Shown: one piece after another, positions 32,597 to 38,272 of the stretch
Layout of the letters: each line of letters begins with the position of its first letter
How positions within the stretch are numbered: position 1 is the first letter of the stretch
Assembly: GCA_031551635.1 (NCBI GenBank)
Contig: JAVBNH010000025.1
Span: forward strand, 1 to 38,272
Direction of reading: 5' to 3'
Length of the DNA: 38,272 bases
DNA from: JAVBNH01 sp031551635
GTDB taxonomy: Bacteria; Bacillota; Clostridia; Oscillospirales; Acutalibacteraceae
Position numbers and translations under genes: made by a program
The notes under the pieces: model-generated
Database searches by the model: none
What the model saw: the letters and a program-made list of their open reading frames with translations, nothing else
Told to the model about the DNA's origin: nothing

Positions 32597-32607
32597 TGGA
32601 AAAATAA

Positions 32608-32638
32608 AATAGCAGATTATAAAATAATCTGCTATTTT
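32608..32638 (+). terminator. Terminator of the dockerin/cohesin operon
   Basis: AGCAGATTA and TAATCTGCT form a 9-bp perfect stem with a 5-base loop, followed by ATTTTTG and preceded by an A-run. Confidence 0.92.
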
Positions 32639-32715
32639 TGTCTTAAATAAAAGCTTAAAAAATTACATTTTTTTTGAAAAAACAACAAAAAGCTGATTTA
32701 TTTATTATTTGATAG

Positions 32716-32744
32716 TTGCTATATTTAAAAAAAAGGTGTATAAT
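32716..32744 (+). promoter_or_regulatory. Promoter of the second dockerin gene
   Basis: TTGCTA (32716-32721) and TATAAT (32739-32744) are 17 bp apart, about 32 bp before the ATG. An in-frame start at 32716 would lie inside this promoter and is rejected. Confidence 0.82.
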
Positions 32745-32775
32745 GAGACTGATAACGAATAAAAGGTGGTTAACT

Positions 32776-33648
32776 ATGAAGAAAAAGACTATTTCTATTT
32801 TTTGCTTGGTTCTGACTTTACTATTTATAATACCGGGTATCGATGCCTCAGCATTGTGGCTTTCACCGCTTGCGGAGTTCGGAGATGTAAATAATGATGG
32901 TTATCTTCAAGCTAATGACGCCAGAAATATTTTAAGAGTTTCTGCAGGTATAGCGCAGTTTAATCCCCCCAGAAGATGGACTTCCAAGAATGTTTTCGGA
33001 GATCTTGACGGCGACGGTAAGGTCACAGCTACAGACGCGAGGATTTGCTTGCGCCGTTCGGCGGGACTCGACCCGATTGACGGTACCCCTTCTGTTGTTC
33101 CGCAGACAAATGAGTCGGATTTGTTCATCTCAAGAAAATTCTATGCTGAATGTTCCGCGGTCAAGGACGGCAAGACTTATAACTTTGCTTACGCGACTAA
33201 TGGCACTGACACATATCTATTCTCAGACTCTGAGGAAATGCCGTTCGAGCTTCTCAGAAAAGGTAGCGTAAACTACTTTATGAATCCGGATACAAAGAAG
33301 TATTGTCAAATTTCAAGCAGTCTGTTTGTCGCGTTCGGTATTGATGCCTCTCAGCTGAGTATAACTATGCTTAAACCGAAATCAGCGAAACCGACCACTA
33401 CAGAGAATGTCGTGAAAGACGGCAAAACTTATACCTGCCTGACTTATAAGATGACGGATAATACAAGCGAGAAGCATTATGTGCTGAACGGTTCGCTGAA
33501 ATTTGTCGAATACTGCAATGTATATGGTACACTTACAAGCACTATGACCGTTAAGTCCATTTCTGCGGATACGACAAAGATTTTGGCAATACCTGAAAAC
33601 TATAAGCTTGAAAATCCGCTGACCTTCTTCGAATCTATTATAGATTAG
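32776..33648 (+). CDS. Secreted protein with N-terminal dockerin
   Basis: The 290-residue exported protein begins MKKKTISIF with a signal helix ending near DASA. A complete dockerin follows immediately. Repeat 1 is GDVNNDGYLQANDARNILRVSAG and repeat 2 is GDLDGDGKVTATDARICLRR. Both have intact calcium-binding loops and the DAR...LR.SAG helix typical of Ruminococcus-like dockerins. The C-terminal ~180 residues (from KFYAECSAVKDGK) form a beta-rich domain that I do not recognise, reminiscent of lipoprotein-type beta folds. The ATG has AAAAGGTGG six bases upstream. A dockerin at the N-terminus, directly after the signal peptide, is less common than a C-terminal one. Confidence 0.88.
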   Translation: MKKKTISIFCLVLTLLFIIPGIDASALWLSPLAEFGDVNNDGYLQANDARNILRVSAGIAQFNPPRRWTSKNVFGDLDGDGKVTATDARICLRRSAGLDPIDGTPSVVPQTNESDLFISRKFYAECSAVKDGKTYNFAYATNGTDTYLFSDSEEMPFELLRKGSVNYFMNPDTKKYCQISSSLFVAFGIDASQLSITMLKPKSAKPTTTENVVKDGKTYTCLTYKMTDNTSEKHYVLNGSLKFVEYCNVYGTLTSTMTVKSISADTTKILAIPENYKLENPLTFFESIID

Positions 33649-33663
33649 AAATAATAATATATC

Positions 33664-33708
33664 TGTTGCGGCTCGGGTGTCAAACACTCAGCCGCAATAG
33701 TTATTTTT
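33664..33708 (+). terminator. Terminator of the second dockerin gene
   Basis: TTGCGGCT and AGCCGCAA pair, with further inner pairing (GGGTGT/CACTC), followed by TAGTTATTTTT. Confidence 0.85.
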
Positions 33709-33745
33709 ACTGTTAAAAGTCATTTTTTGTTATATTTGGTGGTGT

Positions 33746-35410
33746 ATGGTGAGAACTGAAATTAAAATTGTTGCATTTTGTGCAAGATTGAAAAAAATAA
33801 TATCATTTGTTATGCTTGTATCCCTATTATTAAGTTTTTTTGTTTATACAGCAAAGGGTGAAGAAATAACAGAGGATGATATGCTGAATGCGATTTGCGA
33901 TATTTTGGGCGACGGGCAGGTAACCGCCGCTGACGCAAGGCATCTTCTGAGAGCCTCAGCACAGCTCACAGAGCTGATTATTACTGATAAGGCAAAAAAA
34001 TGTGGCGTGCTTACATATGGCGACCTGAATGGCGACAAGCTTGTTACCGCTGTAGACGCTAGAATTTTACTCAGGTATTCCTCTGAGCTTTTCGATTTGC
34101 GTCCGTCAATAAAAACATTGATTGATGAAAAAATGTTTAAAGAGGAGGAGCCTGTCAATACGGGAAAGGGTAATCTCTCCGACGCTGAGCTTACAAAAAT
34201 TTTAAAGAAAAACAATCTGCTGTCTCCTGAAAAAAATCATAATCTTGGTACTGCGAATATATGTCTTATTAAAAAAGATTACGCCGAAACAACAGGAATT
34301 AGCACCACCGAGGACAAGTCGAATCCTAATTTTACCGCATTTGTCAAGGGAACTATGGATTATATTGATAAAGCAGGTATTGTAACGGGCAAGAATTACT
34401 TGTTTCTTAATTCAGGTTCAAAAGTTTTGTCAGAGGATTCTCAAATAATTAAAGGCTACAAAATGCCTCTCAATAAATTGCAGCTTGTAGCTTTTGATAA
34501 TGATAGAACCAGTGATATCTATATAAAAACAAACTGGATTGTGCCGGTGTATCTGACTGTTAAGTCTCAAAAATATTTTACTGGTTATGATGCGCGGCCT
34601 TGGAATATCGAGAACTACACCGCCCAGTACATAGAAATTACATTCCATAACACTTCCTCAGTGGCGGGAACAATAAATTTTGAAGACAATTCACTAATAA
34701 AGAGCTCGAAATGGATAATGAACGATAATGATAGCGCGACACTACAGTTGCAGCTTCGTAAATCCGGCGGCGAATACGGTTATACTATTTCGGTGACGGA
34801 TTCGGGCTATTTTAAAATTTCACTAAAAAATGAAAGCAACTCACTCAAGGGCAAAACCGTGCTCCTTGACCCCGGTCACGGGGGAAAAGACCCCGGCGGA
34901 GGCGCTGGAGGGGTATTTGAAAAGGATATAGACTATTTTGTTGCAACAGAAATAAAAACGATGCTTGAAGCGAAAGGCGCAAAGGTTTTTTTCACAAGGA
35001 GTGGCGACACTTTTGTTGAATTAGAAGACAGGGTAAACCAGATTCGTGAGCTTAATCCAGACATAATGGTCAGCATTCATTGTGACGCGACGCGGAATAC
35101 CTCGACATATGGCGTACATACCTTTTACTATTATCAGCACTCAATGCCGCTTGCTAGGTCTATACAGAATCAGCTGGCAGAGGTCTATAAAAACACTATT
35201 TATAAGGACAACGAGGAAAGGAAACTGCTTGCGGACAAGGGTGTAAAATTTTTCCCGTTTATGGTAACCAGAGTCGAGCAGTGTCCGGCAGTGCTCATTG
35301 AAATGGGATTTTTATCAAACGCTGTCGAGCGGGAAAAGCTGCTTGAGCTGAGCAATCAAAAAGCCCTTGCTAAAGGCATCGCAACCGGAATTGAAAATTT
35401 TTTAAACTAA
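33746..35410 (+). CDS. Dockerin-bearing N-acetylmuramoyl-L-alanine amidase (Amidase_3)
   Basis: This zinc amidase cleaves the bond between muramic acid and L-alanine in peptidoglycan. The catalytic domain occupies the last ~185 residues: LLDPGHGGKDPG (first zinc His near 377), FEKDID (zinc Glu), SIHCDA (zinc His) and VLIEMGFLSN (catalytic Glu). After an N-terminal signal helix (about 17-35) comes a dockerin of two repeats, GDGQVTAADARHLLRASAQL and GDLNGDKLVTAVDARILLRY. Both are slightly shortened but resemble the neighbouring dockerin. A ~200-residue middle domain is unrecognised. The start ATG is preceded by a weak GGTGG. The likely role is a wall hydrolase docked to a cohesin protein (inference). 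Confidence 0.92.
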   Translation: MVRTEIKIVAFCARLKKIISFVMLVSLLLSFFVYTAKGEEITEDDMLNAICDILGDGQVTAADARHLLRASAQLTELIITDKAKKCGVLTYGDLNGDKLVTAVDARILLRYSSELFDLRPSIKTLIDEKMFKEEEPVNTGKGNLSDAELTKILKKNNLLSPEKNHNLGTANICLIKKDYAETTGISTTEDKSNPNFTAFVKGTMDYIDKAGIVTGKNYLFLNSGSKVLSEDSQIIKGYKMPLNKLQLVAFDNDRTSDIYIKTNWIVPVYLTVKSQKYFTGYDARPWNIENYTAQYIEITFHNTSSVAGTINFEDNSLIKSSKWIMNDNDSATLQLQLRKSGGEYGYTISVTDSGYFKISLKNESNSLKGKTVLLDPGHGGKDPGGGAGGVFEKDIDYFVATEIKTMLEAKGAKVFFTRSGDTFVELEDRVNQIRELNPDIMVSIHCDATRNTSTYGVHTFYYYQHSMPLARSIQNQLAEVYKNTIYKDNEERKLLADKGVKFFPFMVTRVEQCPAVLIEMGFLSNAVEREKLLELSNQKALAKGIATGIENFLN

Positions 35411-35468
35411 TCGTCTTTTAAATTGTGATAAGTATTATCACCGACAATAAAATAAGTGCAAAAAAAAA

Positions 35469-35495
35469 GATGGTACCTTAAGCGGTGCCATCTTT
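35469..35495. terminator. Bidirectional terminator between amidase and oxidoreductase genes
   Basis: GATGGTACC and GGTGCCATC pair with one G-U. A T-run follows on the plus strand and an A-run precedes it, so it can stop transcription from both convergent genes. Confidence 0.87.
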
Positions 35496-35506
35496 TTCTA
35501 AAACCA

Positions 35507-36568
35507 TTATATAATAACTTCTCTGCCGAGCTTAGCGGAGTCGTAAATCGCGCATAGGATTTTTATCATGTTTATACCTTGTTCGGGAACAAAGCAGGGT
35601 TCTGCTTTGCCTTGAAGCACCTTATAGAAATGCTCAAGGTTTTCCGCGTGACCGCCTGAGGGAATTATTGACTTGTATTCATCGTTGACCTGTTTGCCCT
35701 TTTCTTCTTTAAAGACCTTGAGCCAGCCGGGATTCCAGCTGATACCTGCCTTTGTTCCCCTGAGCTCGACAAAGCCTGTTTCCTTTTCAATATTAGATGC
35801 CCAGCTGAACTCTATTTGGAGCACCGCGCCGTTGTCAAAACGGATAAATCCCATTGCGAGATCCTCAACATCAAAAATTCCGTCCTCAACCTTGTCGCCG
35901 AAATTTGAGTTTATACTGTCGCTTGAATTATTATCGGCAAACTTGCAATAAGTCGCACCGCTTACAGCAACAGGCGTAGGATTGCCCATAAGCCAGATTG
36001 TGAGGTCAATCATATGCACACCGAGGTCGATTAAGGGACCGCCGCCGGACTGTTCTTTTGTAGTGAACCAGCCACCCTTGCCGGGAATACCTCTTCTGCG
36101 AATCCAGCCGCATCTACCGGCGTAAATATCGCCGATTTCACCGGCATTGATTAATTCCTTAGCCTGAAGCGACATATCCTTAAATCGGTTATTACGCATC
36201 ACCATAAGAGTTTTACCCGCTCTTTGACTTGCCTCATACATTTTAAGAACTTCGTCAACATTTATTGCATCCGGTTTCTCACAAAAAACGTGCTTACCGG
36301 CATTAAAAGCGTCAACAGCGATGATTGAATGCAGATAATTAGGAGTGCATATATCAACCGCGTCGATAGTCTCATCTTTTAAAAGCTCTTTATAATCTGT
36401 ATAAATTTTTGCATCCTCAAAGCAATTGTCCTGAAGCATCTCGCTGCGTTCTTTAATTATATCGCAGAGAGCTACAACCTCAACTTCCTCATTCTCAAAA
36501 TAAAATCCCGAATGCGCACCCTGACAAATTCCGCCGTTGCCAATAAGACCTACTCTGATTTTCTTCAT
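35507..36568 (-). CDS. Gfo/Idh/MocA-family NAD(P)-dependent oxidoreductase
   Basis: This family oxidises sugars or cyclitols, or reduces related ketones, with NAD(P). The N-terminal Rossmann motif is VGLIGNGGICQGAH (residues 6-19). The EKP signature is at 96-98 (CEKPDA), and GGPLIDLGVHMIDL carries the catalytic Asp/His of the C-terminal domain. The ATG at 36568 gives 353 residues and the expected N-terminus MKKIRVGLIG. The open frame runs 40 codons further up, but the promoter (36660-36688) lies inside that extension. The substrate cannot be read from the sequence. No transporter or kinase gene is adjacent. Confidence 0.92.
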   Translation of the reverse strand: MKKIRVGLIGNGGICQGAHSGFYFENEEVEVVALCDIIKERSEMLQDNCFEDAKIYTDYKELLKDETIDAVDICTPNYLHSIIAVDAFNAGKHVFCEKPDAINVDEVLKMYEASQRAGKTLMVMRNNRFKDMSLQAKELINAGEIGDIYAGRCGWIRRRGIPGKGGWFTTKEQSGGGPLIDLGVHMIDLTIWLMGNPTPVAVSGATYCKFADNNSSDSINSNFGDKVEDGIFDVEDLAMGFIRFDNGAVLQIEFSWASNIEKETGFVELRGTKAGISWNPGWLKVFKEEKGKQVNDEYKSIIPSGGHAENLEHFYKVLQGKAEPCFVPEQGINMIKILCAIYDSAKLGREVII

Positions 36569-36659
36569 AATAATATCAAATCCTTTCAATTTTGCAGTAA
36601 TAAGCTCAAAAAATGTTGTAATATAAGTGTCGTAATAAGATGAAACCGCACTGATAGAA

Positions 36660-36688
36660 ATATTACCATTTTTGCGGCAAAATGTCAA
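36660..36688 (-). promoter_or_regulatory. Sigma-A promoter of the oxidoreductase gene
   Basis: On the minus strand TTGACA (36683-36688) and TAATAT (36660-36665) are 17 bp apart, giving a leader of about 85 nt. Confidence 0.87.
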
Positions 36689-36818
36689 CTCGTGTCTGAT
36701 TATATAGGAAAAAAACTAAGTATGAAAATAACAATTATCGAAATTACATAGTTTTAATATGATATTTTGTCTATACATACAAAATTGTTGTAGTTGACAA
36801 AAATTGCCATTTTTCTAC

Positions 36819-36847
36819 TTGCCATATTTTTACATATATGGTAATAT
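36819..36847 (+). promoter_or_regulatory. Candidate promoter of spo0A
   Basis: TTGCCA and TAATAT are 17 bp apart, about 100 bp before the ATG. No convincing 0A box (TGTCGAA) was seen in the 380-bp divergent region, although spo0A is often self-regulated. Confidence 0.65.
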
Positions 36848-36948
36848 ATTGAAGAATTCATAAGACATAACACAATATATTGGTGTTTATGAATCTATTG
36901 CAGATAGAAAAGAATAAATTGTAGAGAGATTTTGAAAGGACTGAGTTT

Positions 36949-37716
36949 ATGTCAAAACAGCAAAAAATCTTAATTGCCGAGGAGTCAACAGATTTCGGAC
37001 ATGCCTGCACGGGAGTACTGCGTTCATATGGCTTTGATGTCGCGCTGGTTCCCAAGGACGGAAATGAGGTTTTGTACTCACTTGAAACGCAAAAGCCGGA
37101 TGTTGTCATAATGGATGCTTTTATGGCCAGGCTGGACGCGCTTGGAGTGCTTAAAATGCTTCCGACTTTAAAGCTGTCGAAAAAACCGCTGATTTTCCTG
37201 ATGTCAAGCATGGATAACGCGAGACTGGAGCAGGAATTACTGAATGCTGGCGCGGATTATTATTTTCTCAAACCGATTGATATCAATGTACTTGCTGATA
37301 GAATCGCGCTGCTTAGTGACAGGTTCAGCTCAGGGCAGGTCATTTCTGACATGACAAAGGAGCCGAATTTGGAGGTCATTGTTTCGGACATTATGCATCA
37401 GATAGGTGTTCCGGCGCATATCAAGGGCTATCAGTACCTCAGGGAAGCAATTATTTTGTCAATCAATAACATAGAAATGATGAATTCCGTTACAAAACTT
37501 CTTTATCCCACAGTCGCCAAAACATATTCTACAACCTCTTCGCGGGTTGAGAGAGCGATTAGACACGCCATTGAGGTCGCCTGGGACAGAGGGGACATAG
37601 ATGTGCTCAGCTCATACTTCGGCTACACAATCCAAAATACAAGAGGGAAGCCAACTAATTCGGAGTTCATCGCAATGATTTCGGACAAGCTGAGACTGAG
37701 ATTGAAGGTCTCTTAA
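36949..37716 (+). CDS. spo0A: Sporulation master regulator Spo0A
   Basis: Spo0A is the response regulator that commits cells to sporulation. The C-terminal DNA-binding domain is unmistakable: VPAHIKGYQYLREAI, SRVERAIRHAIEVAWDRG and KPTNSEFIAMISDKLRL. The receiver domain has the phosphoacceptor Asp56 (VVIMDAFMARLDAL), Ser86/87 and Lys108 (FLKPID). The two acidic-pocket aspartates of the family are replaced by Glu11-Glu12 (ILIAEEST), and the usual MPHLDG reads MARLDA. Length is 255, slightly short. The ATG has GAAAGGA eight bases upstream. spoIVB, the common upstream neighbour, is absent. A terminator follows. Confidence 0.96.
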   Translation: MSKQQKILIAEESTDFGHACTGVLRSYGFDVALVPKDGNEVLYSLETQKPDVVIMDAFMARLDALGVLKMLPTLKLSKKPLIFLMSSMDNARLEQELLNAGADYYFLKPIDINVLADRIALLSDRFSSGQVISDMTKEPNLEVIVSDIMHQIGVPAHIKGYQYLREAIILSINNIEMMNSVTKLLYPTVAKTYSTTSSRVERAIRHAIEVAWDRGDIDVLSSYFGYTIQNTRGKPTNSEFIAMISDKLRLRLKVS

Positions 37717-37756
37717 TCGTCCGAAAAAAAGAATAATATAATATAAAGTATTCAAG

Positions 37757-37790
37757 CAGAGCGGCGTAAATTCGTTGCTCTGTTTCTATT
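37757..37790 (+). terminator. Terminator of spo0A
   Basis: CAGAGCGGC and GTTGCTCTG form a 9-bp stem with two G-U pairs, followed by TTTCTATTTT. Confidence 0.8.
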
Positions 37791-37822
37791 TTAAACATTA
37801 AAAACTAAAACTCTAAAAAAAA

Positions 37823-37854
37823 AAGCGCCGCCGCTAAGCGACAGACTTTTTTTT
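37823..37854 (-). terminator. Terminator-like hairpin left of the displaced tRNA-Thr end
   Basis: GCCGC TAA GCGAC forms a short stem flanked by A- and T-runs. On the minus strand a T-run follows it, mirroring the terminator in each tRNA-Leu array unit. Confidence 0.45.
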
Positions 37855-37868
37855 ATTGGAGCTTCTAA

Positions 37869-38019
37869 GTAAACGATGATTTAATCATCGTTTACATGAT
37901 TCAGAGTTCAGGAGCCAGGTGTCAGGGATGGTGAATAAGGTTACGGCTTATAATGGCTAAGACTACGCCTTATAATTCATTTCAAATTTCGCTCTTTTGT
38001 AGATATAATCAATGTTCAC
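37869..38019. mobile_element. ~150-bp MITE-like insertion within the displaced tRNA end
   Basis: The segment interrupts the displaced tRNA-Thr copy and is flanked by CTAA(G) on both sides, as expected of a target-site duplication. Its ends, GTAAACGATGATTTAATC and the complement of its right end GTGAACATTGATTATATC, match at 13 of 18 positions. Inside are a palindrome GTAAACGATGA/TCATCGTTTAC, a period-7 microrepeat (37901-37928) and two copies of TACGSCTTATAAT. No coding capacity is seen. Confidence 0.55.
37901..37928. repeat. Period-7 microrepeat, copy 3
   Basis: TCAG, TCAG, CCAG and TCAG fall at 37901, 37908, 37915 and 37922, exactly 7 bases apart, as in the arrays near potA and rpmA. Confidence 0.7.
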
Positions 38020-38104
38020 CTAAGCAGATTCGTCACTAATAATGAGTTCATAAAATTCATCATGCGCAATGACCAAGGCTCGAATATGAGACGCTCGAAA
38101 TAAA

Positions 38105-38130
38105 AACAGCGAGCCTGCTTCGCAGCCTCA
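38105..38130 (-). terminator. Terminator of tRNA-Thr
   Basis: On the minus strand GAGGCTGC and GCAGGCTC pair around GAA with one mismatch, followed by GCTGTTTTTATTT, about 10 bp past the CCA. Confidence 0.65.
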
Positions 38131-38140
38131 ATATTTTTAT

Positions 38141-38216
38141 TGGAGCTTCTAAGCAGATTCGAACTGCTGACCTCATCCTTACCAAGGATGCGCTCTGCCG
38201 CCTGAGCTATAGAAGC
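38141..38216 (-). tRNA. tRNA-Thr (anticodon GGT)
   Basis: The reverse complement has acceptor strands GCTTCTA/TAGAAGC, a D-arm with AGCTCAGGCGGCAGAGC, and a T-arm with AGTTCGAATC. The anticodon stem CATCC/GGATG encloses TTGGTAA, giving anticodon GGT, which reads ACC and ACU. CCA is encoded and the length is 76 nt. No clear promoter lies in the 56 bases to the window edge, so it may be transcribed with upstream genes outside the window. Confidence 0.95.
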
Positions 38217-38272
38217 AAATGCTGTATTCATGTGGTTTTCCGTCTTGCTCGACCTCTAAAAAATCTCAAATT

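Larger units (their letters stand above)
37851..38032 (-). repeat. Displaced copy of the tRNA-Thr 3' end, split in two
   Basis: The tRNA-Thr 3' region (TTTTATTGGAGCTTCTAAG then CAGATTCG on the plus strand) is repeated outside the gene in two parts. The CCA/acceptor part lies at 37851-37869 and the T-arm part at 38020-38032. The copy covers T-loop to CCA, the same span as in the tRNA-Leu array. The two parts share CTAAG at the break. Confidence 0.8.

Noticed and set aside
36569..36948. 0A box for autoregulation of spo0A
   Set aside because: No TGTCGAA match was found; only weak TTGTCAA-like sequence that overlaps a TTGACA.

Overview
The window looks like a chromosomal segment of a spore-forming, low-to-moderate GC Clostridia member (Oscillospiraceae/Ruminococcaceae-like; no base composition was computed). 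The evidence is a Spo0A gene, the Firmicutes-type L27 extension with its Prp protease, strong AGGAGG-type ribosome sites with many TTG starts, and several dockerin proteins. I saw no integrase, transposase, phage gene or CRISPR array.

Layout. Bases 1-424 are a tandem array of ~97-bp units, each carrying a copy of the 3' end of the adjacent tRNA-Leu(GAG) gene (425-508, minus) plus a terminator. Then, on the minus strand: a polyamine ABC operon potABCD (676-4889), the ribosomal operon rplU-prp-rpmA (5276-6188) behind a long leader, and a small membrane protein. On the plus strand follow miaB and a YlbF-family gene, then a membrane-anchored glycerophosphodiester phosphodiesterase. A minus-strand lipoprotein follows. 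A HlyD-like adaptor and an FtsX/MacB-like permease come next, without an ATPase gene. A 1960-residue secreted GLUG-repeat protein (14132-20014), a GH38 alpha-mannosidase-like enzyme with an inserted zinc-finger-like segment, and a family 2 glycosyltransferase follow. After a minus-strand membrane protein come rplM-rpsI, tRNA-Val(CAC), and a minus-strand pair of xpt and a BMP-family lipoprotein.

From 28164 to 35410 lies an envelope cluster: a large dockerin protein co-transcribed with a cohesin-like protein, then a second dockerin protein and a dockerin-bearing N-acetylmuramoyl-L-alanine amidase. With no polysaccharide hydrolase in it, this looks like a small non-cellulosomal cohesin-dockerin system acting at the cell wall (inference). 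A Gfo/Idh/MocA oxidoreductase, spo0A and tRNA-Thr(GGT) close the window.

The most unusual material is non-coding. Two of the three tRNA genes have displaced copies of their own 3' ends downstream. One copy is split by a ~150-bp element with imperfect terminal inverted repeats and a short flanking direct repeat. A modular structured repeat recurs in the 5' regions of three unrelated genes. Period-7 microrepeats sit in three intergenic places, and a 29-bp element is shared upstream of the potA and rplM promoters.
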